Shown one piece after another: positions 1 through 19,518 of a stretch of 64,000 nucleotides of DNA. The notes under the pieces were generated by a model that was not told the origin of the DNA, searched no databases, and saw only the letters and a list, made by a program, of their open reading frames with translations. This stretch comes from Saccharothrix obliqua. Its GTDB lineage: Bacteria; Actinomycetota; Actinomycetes; Mycobacteriales; Pseudonocardiaceae. Position 1 is the first letter of the stretch, and each line of letters opens with the position of its first letter. A program made the position numbers and the translations under genes. The stretch is taken from assembly GCF_019375475.1 (NCBI RefSeq), contig NZ_JAHXGQ010000002.1, positions 186,001 to 250,000 on the forward strand, written 5' to 3'.

Positions 1-11502
<11,502 letters not shown>

Positions 11503-11544
11503 GGCGAGATGCTCCAGGGAGGTCCACACGAACGAGTGACACGT

Positions 11545-11563
11545 TAAGGTGAGGCTAACCTAA
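11545..11563. promoter_or_regulatory. Iron box (DmdR1/IdeR-type operator) between NRPS and exporter
   Basis: The 19-mer TAAGGTGAGGCTAACCTAA matches the actinobacterial iron-box consensus TTAGGTTAGGCTAACCTAA at 17 of 19 positions. It lies in the 119-bp gap between the divergent NRPS and MFS genes, so one bound Fe-repressor dimer pair could silence both promoters when iron is sufficient. The match is seen in the sequence; the regulator and its response are inferred from known DmdR1/IdeR sites. Confidence 0.85.
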
Positions 11564-11621
11564 CGCACGGGTGTAACGACGCTCCCCGATCAGCTCTGTG
11601 ACATTGCTCCGAGGAGACCTC

Positions 11622-12887
11622 ATGCGGCTCGGCGATCTGGTCGTGGACACCACGCCCCTGCGCCACAGCAAGGAGTTCCGCTACCTGTTCATCGCCCGCA
11701 TGGTGTCGTTGTTCGGGTTCGGCCTGACCACCGTCGCCATCCCGGTGCAGATCTACGACCTCACCGGCTCGTCCCTCCACGTGTCCCTGGTCAGCGTGGT
11801 CATCATGGTGCCGATGCTGGTCGGCACGCTGGCCGGCGGGGTGCTCGCGGACCGGGTGGACCGCCGCCGGCTGATCGTGCTGGCGCGGGCCGGTGTCGTG
11901 CCGGTGTTCGCGCTGCTCGCGTTGAACGCGTTGCTCGACCCCGCGCAGCTCTGGGTGATCTACCTGTGCGCGGCGCTCAACAGCGTGCTCAACGGCCTGA
12001 GCGCGACCGCCCTGATGGCCGCCACGCCCGCGATCGTCGGCCGCGACCAGCTCGCGTCGGCGGGCGCGCTGATGGCGATCACCGCGGAGCTGGGCGCGAT
12101 CGTCGGGCCGTCCCTGGGCGGCGCGCTCACCGCCGCGTTCGGCCTGTCGGCGAACTACGCGCTGACCGGGGTCGCCACGCTGGTGACCACGTCGCTGGTC
12201 GCGTTGATCCGGCCGCTGCCGCCCACCGGCCCGGTCGACGAGAGCCCGCTGCGGTCCATCGCGGAGGGGCTGCGGTTCGTGGCGCGCAGCCGCGTCGTCG
12301 CGGGCCTGCTGCTGATCGACATGTGCGTCGCCCTGTTCACCATGCCGTTCGCGTTGTTCCCGGAGATCGCCGAACGGGTCTTCGCGGGCGGCGCGGGCGT
12401 GGTCGGCCTCCTGTACGCCGCGCCCGCCGCGGGCGCGATGATCGCCGCGTCGGCGAGCGGCTGGACCGGCCGCGTCCGGCACACCGGCCGCTACCTGGTG
12501 GCCGCGACCGTCGCGTGCGGCGCGGCGGTGGCGTTGTTCGGGCTCAGCGGCGGCGCGCTGTGGCTCGCGCTGACCGCGCTGGCGCTGCTCGGCGCGGCCG
12601 ACACGGTCTCGGAAATCCTCCGCCGGTCCCTGTTGCAGCACAACACCCCCGACCACCTCCAGGGCCGGGTGAGCAGCCTGTGGCTGGCGCAGACGAACGT
12701 CGGGCCCGCGCTGGGCAACTTCGAGGCGGGCCTGCTGGCCCGGCTGGTCGGGCCGCTGACGGCGGTGGTCGCGGGCGGCGCGCTGTGCGTGGCGACCTCC
12801 GCCGCCGTCGGCGCGGCGATGCCCGCGCTGCGCCGGGCGAGCCTGCTCGACCCGTCCGCCGACGAACTGGCCGGGGACGCCGCGTAG
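11622..12887 (+). CDS. EntS-like MFS siderophore exporter
   Basis: A 421-residue major facilitator with about 12 hydrophobic segments, a short cytosolic N terminus (MRLGDLVVDTTPLRHSKEFR) and the loop-2 motif GGVLADRVDRR after TM2, typical of the enterobactin-exporter (EntS) branch. The ATG at 11622 is preceded by a perfect GAGGAG five bases upstream; the in-frame GTG at 11598 lacks such a site. It is divergent from the NRPS across an iron box, which fits export of the finished siderophore through the cytoplasmic membrane under iron limitation. Substrate assignment is inference from context. Confidence 0.88.
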   Translation: MRLGDLVVDTTPLRHSKEFRYLFIARMVSLFGFGLTTVAIPVQIYDLTGSSLHVSLVSVVIMVPMLVGTLAGGVLADRVDRRRLIVLARAGVVPVFALLALNALLDPAQLWVIYLCAALNSVLNGLSATALMAATPAIVGRDQLASAGALMAITAELGAIVGPSLGGALTAAFGLSANYALTGVATLVTTSLVALIRPLPPTGPVDESPLRSIAEGLRFVARSRVVAGLLLIDMCVALFTMPFALFPEIAERVFAGGAGVVGLLYAAPAAGAMIAASASGWTGRVRHTGRYLVAATVACGAAVALFGLSGGALWLALTALALLGAADTVSEILRRSLLQHNTPDHLQGRVSSLWLAQTNVGPALGNFEAGLLARLVGPLTAVVAGGALCVATSAAVGAAMPALRRASLLDPSADELAGDAA

Positions 12888-12921
12888 GGCCGGGGACGCC
12901 GCGCGGCGTCCCCGGCCCTAC
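12884..12921. terminator. Perfect 18-bp hairpin between convergent exporter and SIP genes
   Basis: Arms at 12884-12901 and 12904-12921 are exact reverse complements with a 2-base centre. The left arm includes the TAG stop of the exporter. The position between convergent genes and the lack of a clear T-run suggest a bidirectional actinomycete-type terminator. Confidence 0.75.
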
Positions 12922-12974
12922 GGGTCAGTGCGGGAGCGGACCGGCAAGCCACGCAGCGCCCGGCCCGCCGGATC

Positions 12975-13783
<809 letters not shown>

Positions 13784-13787
<4 letters not shown>

Positions 13788-13987
13788 GGCGACTCCACCA
13801 GGCTCCGGGGGCGCAGGTCCGTCCACTCGCGCTCCACGTACTCGACGCACGCCTGCCGGGTGTCCGGGCCGTGCGCGACCGCCCAGCCCGCGGGCACCTC
13901 GGCGAACTCCGGCCAGAGCGAGTGCTGGCCCTCGTCGTTGACCAGGACCAGGAAGGTGCCTGCCTCGTCGTCGAACGGATTGGTCAC
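13784..13987 (-). CDS. MbtH-like protein
   Basis: A 67-residue chaperone/activator that binds A domains and is needed for activity or solubility of many actinobacterial NRPSs. The family signature is complete: NPFDDE start, [12 protein letters not shown] with the paired Trp region, VPAGW, and the C-terminal WTDLRPRSL. The GTG at 13987 has GGGGAG six bases upstream; an in-frame TTG at 13993 lies too close to that site. It is the first gene of a two-gene unit with the SIP and probably partners the adjacent NRPS. Confidence 0.95.
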
Positions 13988-14005
13988 GACCAACTCCCCA
14001 ATCTA

Positions 14006-14024
14006 TTTGGTTAGGCTCACCTTA
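14006..14024. promoter_or_regulatory. Second iron box, upstream of mbtH-SIP
   Basis: TTTGGTTAGGCTCACCTTA matches the iron-box consensus at 16 of 19 positions and lies 19 bp upstream of the mbtH-like start. With the 11545-11563 site it puts all four siderophore genes in the window behind iron boxes. Confidence 0.75.
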
Positions 14025-14082
14025 CCCAGGAGCGCGGGCTTCCACCACGGGCAGATCGGGCATCCATCCACTGTGGACCGGT

Positions 14083-14646
14083 TCAGCGCGTGCCGTCCGG
14101 CCCGTTCCGCAGCGACGGGCCGAGCGCGGCGAGCGCCGCCTCCACCCCGGCCGCGCACACCTCGTCGTAGGGCGCGTCCGGGTAGACCATCACGCAGTCG
14201 GCGAGCCCGCCCAGCGCCACCGTCGCCCGCACCTCGTCCACCAGGCTCGGCTCCGGGCCGACCAGCAGCAGGCCGAGCCGCTGCCGCCACTCCCAGATCA
14301 GCTCGACCAGGCCCACGTCCTGCAACGACGACAGCTCCTGCACGACCAGCGTCACCACCTCGCGGTGGCGGTGGTGGAGCGCGAAGAAACCCTCCAGCAG
14401 GGCGCGTGGCGTCGGCCGGGCGCGTTCCGCGTCCGCCACGAACGCGCCGCCGTCGTCCACCAGCGGCTGCACGATGCTGCGCACCAGGTCCTCGCGTGAC
14501 GCGAAGTGGTAGTACAGCGCGGGTTTGGTGATGCCCAGCCGGTCGGCGATGTCCTGGAGGCTGGTGCGCCCGAGCCCCTGCTTGAGGAACAGCTCGCGCG
14601 CCACCGCCTGCGCCCGAGCCCTCGTGTCGGACCTGCTCCTGGACAT
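14083..14646 (-). CDS. TetR-family repressor
   Basis: A 187-residue regulator. The N-terminal HTH covers residues 10-55 (TSLQDIADRLGITKPALYYHF, recognition helix around TKPALYYHF); the remainder is an all-helical ligand/dimer domain with no close family hallmark I recognise. It is divergent from an FAD monooxygenase, and the shared 92-bp promoter contains a large inverted repeat, so it is probably an autoregulated repressor of that enzyme with an aromatic or antibiotic-like inducer. It is unlikely to control the iron genes, which have their own boxes. Confidence 0.9.
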   Translation of the reverse strand: MSRSRSDTRARAQAVARELFLKQGLGRTSLQDIADRLGITKPALYYHFASREDLVRSIVQPLVDDGGAFVADAERARPTPRALLEGFFALHHRHREVVTLVVQELSSLQDVGLVELIWEWRQRLGLLLVGPEPSLVDEVRATVALGGLADCVMVYPDAPYDEVCAAGVEAALAALGPSLRNGPDGTR

Positions 14647-14664
14647 TCCCGCAGCATAACGACC

Positions 14665-14716
14665 TAACGGTAGGTAAGCCCTTGCGGCACGCCGCCACCC
14701 TCCTTACCATCCGTTA
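14665..14716. promoter_or_regulatory. Inverted-repeat operator candidate for the TetR/monooxygenase pair
   Basis: TAACGGTAGGTAAG at 14665-14678 is matched in inverted orientation by CTTACCATCCGTTA at 14703-14716 (two mismatches, 24-bp spacer). Each arm also contains smaller palindromes: ACCTA-ACGG-TAGGT at 14662-14675 and CTTAC/GTAAG at 14703-14722. Two TetR-type half-site clusters facing two divergent promoters is the simplest reading. Confidence 0.6.
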
Positions 14717-14738
14717 AGTAAGTAGAGGGGAGAAGGAC

Positions 14739-15935
14739 GTGCGGGTGTTGATATCGGGGGCGAGCATCGCGGGCCCCGTCCTGGCTTACTGGCTGAGCCG
14801 CCACGGCTTCGCCGTGACCGTGGTCGAGCGCGCGCCCGCGTTGCGCAAGACCGGCGGCCACTCGATCGACCTGTTCCGACCCGCGATGGACATCGCCGAG
14901 TGGATGGGCGTGCTGCCCGCCGTGCGGGAGCTGAAGACCGGCACCGACTGGATGACCGTGCACAGCCCGGGGAAGCGCCCGGTGGAGGTCGACCTGCGCC
15001 GGGTGTTCGGCGCGGTGTCGGACCGGCACGTCGAGATCATGCGCGACGACCTGAGCGAGGTGTTCCACGACGCCGGCCGCGACGACGTGGAGTACGTCTT
15101 CGGCGACTCGATCACGTCCATCTCGCCGGACGGCGAGGTGACGTTCGAACACGGCGCGCCACGCCGGTTCGACGTCGTGGTGGGCGCGGACGGGCTGCAC
15201 TCCAACGTGCGGCGGCTGGCGTTCGGCGACGTGCGCGAGGAGTTCATCGGCGCGTACCTGGCGGTCCAGTCGCTGCCCGCCGAGTTCGGCGCGGAGGGCC
15301 GCACCACCGCCCACGTCCGACCCGGCCGGCTCGCCGCCGTGTACACCGCGCGGCACCTGCCGGACGCGCGGGCGGTGTTCCTGTTCCACGGCGAGCGGGT
15401 GGACTACCACCACCGGGACGTGGCCCGGCAGCGGGAAATGCTGCGGGCGGCGTTCGCCGACGTGGACGGCGTGGCGGACTGGCTGGGCGGTGACGGCGCG
15501 TTCTACTTCGACTCGGTGACCCAGCTCCGCATGGACACGTGGTCACGCGGCCGGGTCACGCTGGTCGGCGACGCGGGTTACTGCCCGGGGCCGGCGGTGG
15601 GCGGTAGCACCAGCCTGGCCGTGGTCGGCGCGTACGTGCTGGCGGGCGAACTGGCCGCGGCGAACGGCGACCACGTGCGCGCGTTCGCCGCGTACGAGCG
15701 GGAGATGGGCGACTACGTCCGGCGCAGCCGGGAGTTCGCGGTCCGGTCGGCGCAGCGGATCGTGCCGCGCACCGAGCGGGACGTGTGGCTGCTGCGCAAC
15801 GGGTTCCGGGCCGTCACGCACCTGCCCGCGCCGATCGGGCGGGCACTGGCCAAGCTCAACTCCAACGGCTTGCGGCTGCACGACACCGTGCGGCTCAAGG
15901 ACTACGGCGGGCGGCGGGCCGTTCAACCGAGGTGA
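14739..15935 (+). CDS. FAD-dependent aromatic monooxygenase (TetX/PHBH class)
   Basis: A 398-residue group-A flavin monooxygenase. The dinucleotide-binding region is ISGASIAGPVLAYWLSRHGF near the start, the DG motif is VVVGADGLHSNVRR near residue 150, and the GD motif is RVTLVGDAGYCPGP near 275. The family hydroxylates aromatic or polyketide substrates with NAD(P)H and O2, and close relatives inactivate tetracyclines or rifamycins. The GTG at 14739 follows GGGGAGAAGG. Control by the divergent TetR is likely. The substrate cannot be read from sequence; detoxification or tailoring are both possible. Confidence 0.88.
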   Translation: MRVLISGASIAGPVLAYWLSRHGFAVTVVERAPALRKTGGHSIDLFRPAMDIAEWMGVLPAVRELKTGTDWMTVHSPGKRPVEVDLRRVFGAVSDRHVEIMRDDLSEVFHDAGRDDVEYVFGDSITSISPDGEVTFEHGAPRRFDVVVGADGLHSNVRRLAFGDVREEFIGAYLAVQSLPAEFGAEGRTTAHVRPGRLAAVYTARHLPDARAVFLFHGERVDYHHRDVARQREMLRAAFADVDGVADWLGGDGAFYFDSVTQLRMDTWSRGRVTLVGDAGYCPGPAVGGSTSLAVVGAYVLAGELAAANGDHVRAFAAYEREMGDYVRRSREFAVRSAQRIVPRTERDVWLLRNGFRAVTHLPAPIGRALAKLNSNGLRLHDTVRLKDYGGRRAVQPR

Positions 15936-15938
15936 GCG

Positions 15939-15962
15939 CGGGCCGCGCCCCGGCGCGGCCCG
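15939..15962. terminator. GC-rich hairpin between convergent genes
   Basis: 11-bp perfect arms at 15939-15949 and 15952-15962 with a 2-base loop fill the 27-bp gap between the monooxygenase stop and the stop of the leftward protease-nuclease gene. Confidence 0.7.
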
Positions 15963-17798
15963 TCACCAGACGATGGACTCCAACGAGTCCAGCGGCCGGC
16001 GTTCCTCCACCGCCTCGGGCACGACGAACGCGTCCGCGGCCCGCAGCGACTCCGGGAAGCTGAAGCCGCACCGCGCCTCCACCTCCGCCAGCCGCACCTG
16101 GTACACCCGGAACTCGTCCAGCTCCAGCGACTCCAGCTGGTTCAGGTTCTGGGTCAGCACGAACGCCCGCGCCTTCAGCGCGCCCTTCTCCACGAACGCG
16201 ATGACCTTCCAGAACTCGCGCGGCAGCCGCACGCCGCGGAACACCCGGTCGTCCGCCTGGAACACCGGGCCGCCGTAGACGCTGACCCTCAGGTCGTCCA
16301 CCTCGACGTCGGCCAGCACGGCCTCCTCCAGCAGGCCCCACAGCCCGCGCCGCGCGCTCTGGTTGAAATCGTCCATCTGGGGCGTGATGTTGGTGAAGTA
16401 GAACGAGTCGGTGTTGGCGCGCGCCGCCTCGGACTTGGTGCCCCACAACAGGTCCGCACGCCGCGCGAGGTGGCCGCGGTCGAGGCGGTTGTCCCGGTAC
16501 AGCTCGTCGCCGACCTGGTACTCCGCCGGGATGCGCGGGTCGAGCACGAACGGGATGCCGCTGCGGTTCAACGTCTTCAGCGTCCGGCCGTCGATGTTCC
16601 ACGCCACCCAGAACGCGAACCGCCGCGACTTGCTCATCGCCAGCGAGAAGTGCGTGTAGTCCAGGACTTCGCTGCCGTCCAGGGTCACCGCGTCCGCCCG
16701 CGCCTCGGCGCCGAGCACCGGCAGGCCCGCGTCGACGCCGAGGAACCCGGGCGCGAACCCGGTCCGCTCGGCCGCGGCCACCGCCTCCGGCTTCGGCGGG
16801 TGCAGGGTGATGTCGAGCTTCTCGAACACCGACTGCGGCAGGCACGCCAACGCGTGCTCCTCGCCGCCGCCCGCCGCCTCGCCGCCGAAGTGCAGCCCCG
16901 CCATGGTCCGGGTGGTCTTGCCGTTGCCCGCCTTGAAGACCCACACCGCGCCGGAGTCGCCGCCGGTGCTGATCTCGCCGCCGGGACCCGGTCGCGCCGG
17001 GTCCGGACCGATCTCGAAGCAGCCGATCTCCTTGACCCCGGCCGCACCGCCGTAGTCGAGCTTCACGATGGCGTCCACGCGCCGCACGACGCCGTGCGTG
17101 ACACCCGTCGTGCGACCGCTCTTGACGACCTTGTCGCCGAGTTCCGGCTCGCCGATCCGGTCGAGGGCGACGCCGAGATCGAGGATCTCGGACACGAACG
17201 CGCGGTTCTCGACGGTGGCGATCGCGCAGTCGCCCGCGGCGCCGAGGTGCGACCGGACCAGCCGCCCGAGCCGGTTCCGGTCCGCGCGGTTGTCGTCGTG
17301 GGGGCCCGGTTGGACGACGGTGTCGCCGATCTCGCCGTGCGGTCCGTGCAGGACGTGCCAGTTGGACAGCACGTAAGGCGTGCCGTCGGCGCGGTCGTAG
17401 ACGATGCAGCCGATGGTGCCCGCCGCGACCTTCACGTTGCCGACGCTCGCGCCGGGCGCGACGGGGTCGAGACGGACCTTCCGGTCGCCCGACGCGCGCT
17501 CCGGGACCACCTGGAAGTTCACCTTGTAGTCGCGTTGCAGCACATCGGTCGGCACGGTCACGCCGTCCACGGCGACCGACTCGGGCAGCAGCCGGGTGCC
17601 CAGGGACTCCAACTGCTCCGGCGCGGCCTTCTCCTTGACCGTGAACTGGACGGCGACCTCGTCCGTGGGCTTGCCGTCCACCACCTTGTAGCCGATGCCG
17701 ATGGACGACACGTTGTCGTCACGCAGGTAATCCGAGCCCTTGGTGCGCACGAACTGCCTGAGCGCGGCCAGCAGCTTCTCGTTCTTCTTCTTGACCAT
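15963..17798 (-). CDS. Trypsin-like protease fused to DNA/RNA non-specific endonuclease
   Basis: 611 residues from the ATG at 17798 (AGGGGG upstream; a longer in-frame start at 17867 has no support). No signal peptide: the N terminus is MVKKKNEKLL, so it is probably cytosolic. Residues ~125-330 form an S1-like protease: His148 in SNWHVLHG, Asp190 in GDCAIATV, Ser282 in TGGDSGAV. Residues ~380-570 form a betabetaalpha-Me nuclease of the NucA/EndoG family: DRGHLARR with His443, then FYFTNITPQMDDFNQ carrying the metal and phosphate-contact Asn/Gln. A short C-terminal tail (~570-611) follows. Residues 1-110 are a conserved-looking but unnamed region. The fusion suggests a proteolytically gated nuclease in conflict or cell death, but function is inference. 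Confidence 0.85.
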   Translation of the reverse strand: MVKKKNEKLLAALRQFVRTKGSDYLRDDNVSSIGIGYKVVDGKPTDEVAVQFTVKEKAAPEQLESLGTRLLPESVAVDGVTVPTDVLQRDYKVNFQVVPERASGDRKVRLDPVAPGASVGNVKVAAGTIGCIVYDRADGTPYVLSNWHVLHGPHGEIGDTVVQPGPHDDNRADRNRLGRLVRSHLGAAGDCAIATVENRAFVSEILDLGVALDRIGEPELGDKVVKSGRTTGVTHGVVRRVDAIVKLDYGGAAGVKEIGCFEIGPDPARPGPGGEISTGGDSGAVWVFKAGNGKTTRTMAGLHFGGEAAGGGEEHALACLPQSVFEKLDITLHPPKPEAVAAAERTGFAPGFLGVDAGLPVLGAEARADAVTLDGSEVLDYTHFSLAMSKSRRFAFWVAWNIDGRTLKTLNRSGIPFVLDPRIPAEYQVGDELYRDNRLDRGHLARRADLLWGTKSEAARANTDSFYFTNITPQMDDFNQSARRGLWGLLEEAVLADVEVDDLRVSVYGGPVFQADDRVFRGVRLPREFWKVIAFVEKGALKARAFVLTQNLNQLESLELDEFRVYQVRLAEVEARCGFSFPESLRAADAFVVPEAVEERRPLDSLESIVW

Positions 17799-18088
17799 GA
17801 GCGCAAACCCCCTGTGTGCGCACGTCGGTGCCTTGCTGTCGACGCCCCCCAGAGCGCTGTTAGCCACCGGTGAGCCGGTTCACCCGTTCAACGCAACCCG
17901 CACGGCCAAACGCCGTGATCAAGTGTGGCCGAGCGCGAAGACGCTAACACCAACGGGTGACAGCCCGCCGGTGAACGCCGGGTGTCGACCCGGGGCTTCG
18001 GGAAACCCACCACCGCCAGGATGCCGCCCGGAACGCGGTCCGACCACCCGGTGTTGACACCGGGGACCCGGCAATTGATCATCGCGAG
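17799..18088. other. Intergenic region between divergent protease-nuclease and APH genes
   Basis: 290 bp without a supported gene. A perfect palindrome CCGGTG-TTGA-CACCGG sits at 18048-18063 and contains a TTGACA hexamer at 18054-18059, 30 bp before the rightward start, so it may be a -35 element under an operator. No convincing -10 is visible. Confidence 0.4.
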
Positions 18089-18823
18089 GTGGCGGAATCA
18101 ACCGGGGAACGCCTGGTCGGCGGCAACAGCACGGCCGAGGTGGTGCGCATCGGCGACGCCGTGCACCGCACGCGTGGCGCGCGGTCGGACTTCACCGCCG
18201 ACGTGCTGCGGCACCTGGAAGCCGTCGGCTACCCGCACGCGCCCCGGTACCTCGGCGTGGACGACCTCGGCCGGGACGTCTTCAGCTACCTCCCCGGCAA
18301 CACCACCGACCACCCCTCGCAGCGGGCGGAGGGCGCGTACGCGCTCGCCGGGACGATGCTCCGGCGGCTCCACGAGGCGACCGCCGGGCACCCCCTCGCC
18401 GGTGACCGGGAGTGCGTCGTCCACGGCGACGCGGGCCCGTTCAACACCATCTGCCGGGACGGCCTCCCGGTCGCCTTCATCGACTGGACGGGGTGCGCAC
18501 CCGGCTCGGCCCTGGACGACCTGGGCTACCTGGCGTGGACGTGGTGCGTCCAGTCGGTCGGGCACGTGCCGATCGAGGACCAGGCCGCGCACCTGCGTGA
18601 ACTGCGTGACGGGTACGGCGATGTGGACGCGGGTGCGCTCATCGGCGCGATGGTCGAGCAGCAGACGCGCATCGCGGTGGCGGAAACCGCGAACCTCCAC
18701 GATCCCCGGCTCGACCCGGTCCGGCGCGCCCACGCCCGGCGGGCCGTCGACTGGGCCGAAGCCGACCGCGCGCTGGTCCAGCAGCACCACGAGTTGCTGC
18801 TGTCGGCGCTGCGGGACGGGTGA
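18089..18823 (+). CDS. Aminoglycoside phosphotransferase-fold kinase
   Basis: A 244-residue APH/choline-kinase-fold protein. The catalytic loop VVHGDAGPFNTI (His112-Gly-Asp114, Asn119) and the metal-binding FIDWTG (Asp132) are intact, and the N terminus ERLVGGNSTAEVVRIGD is the glycine-loop-like entry typical of actinobacterial phosphotransferase-enzyme-family members. It phosphorylates a small hydroxylated substrate with ATP; most such genomic copies are not resistance enzymes. GTG start at 18089 with only a weak GAGG upstream. Confidence 0.85.
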   Translation: MAESTGERLVGGNSTAEVVRIGDAVHRTRGARSDFTADVLRHLEAVGYPHAPRYLGVDDLGRDVFSYLPGNTTDHPSQRAEGAYALAGTMLRRLHEATAGHPLAGDRECVVHGDAGPFNTICRDGLPVAFIDWTGCAPGSALDDLGYLAWTWCVQSVGHVPIEDQAAHLRELRDGYGDVDAGALIGAMVEQQTRIAVAETANLHDPRLDPVRRAHARRAVDWAEADRALVQQHHELLLSALRDG

Positions 18824-18830
18824 CCGCCGC

Positions 18831-19511
18831 TCAGCCCTGCCCGGGCAGGGGCGTCCTGGCCGAGCGGTAGGAGCCGCCACGCGTGGGGCTCCACAGCCGC
18901 CAGTGCTTCGCCGACAGCCGGAACGGGAGGTTGTCCGCCAGGTGGCGGACGCCGGCCGGCAGCCGTTCGTCGGCGGGCAGGTTGAGCCACAGGGAGAGCG
19001 ACGACCCGGCGGTGCCGAACGTCGCGCGCACGCCCGACTCGCCCAGCAGCCGGCCGTAACCGTCCACCGCGAAGCCACCGAACGCGTCGGGGGTGATGTC
19101 GGGGTACGGGACGCCGGTCGCCGGGTCGACCAGGCGCACCGGCGTGCGGTAGGTCAGGGCGGCCAGGGAGTGGCCGTAGGAGGTGACGGCGTCGGTGCCC
19201 GCTTCGGCGAGGACGTCGAGCGCGCCGGGCGCGGAATCCGGTCGGACGTGCCACTCGGTGTGGGTTCGCGCGCGGTGCCGGGGACCGCCGAAGCGCTCGG
19301 TCGCGAGCGCCACCAGCCGCGCCGTCGCCTCCTCCGGTCCACCCGCGGCGACCTGGAACGCCCACGCCGGCGACGACGGCGGTTCGGCGCAGGCCGCGAC
19401 GAAGTCCCGCACGCGCCGGAACGCCTCGTGCGGGCGCTTCACGCGCAGCGAGTGCGCGCCACCCGCGGTCGCGGGCAGCCCGTCGTAGGTCACCACCCGC
19501 GTCCGCGCCAT
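18831..19511 (-). CDS. Hypothetical protein co-transcribed with STAND gene
   Basis: A 226-residue soluble protein that I do not recognise. ATG at 19511, 7 bp after the STAND stop, so the two form an operon with STAND first. It has no signal peptide or TM. Notable stretches are ARTHTEWHVRPDS, SYGHSLAALTYRTPVRLVDP, FGGFAVDGYGRLLGESGVR and a Trp/Arg-rich C terminus (KHWRLWSPTRGGSYR). The order makes it a candidate partner, effector or immunity component of the STAND protein, purely by context. Confidence 0.8.
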   Translation of the reverse strand: MARTRVVTYDGLPATAGGAHSLRVKRPHEAFRRVRDFVAACAEPPSSPAWAFQVAAGGPEEATARLVALATERFGGPRHRARTHTEWHVRPDSAPGALDVLAEAGTDAVTSYGHSLAALTYRTPVRLVDPATGVPYPDITPDAFGGFAVDGYGRLLGESGVRATFGTAGSSLSLWLNLPADERLPAGVRHLADNLPFRLSAKHWRLWSPTRGGSYRSARTPLPGQG

Positions 19512-19518
19512 GCGGTGA

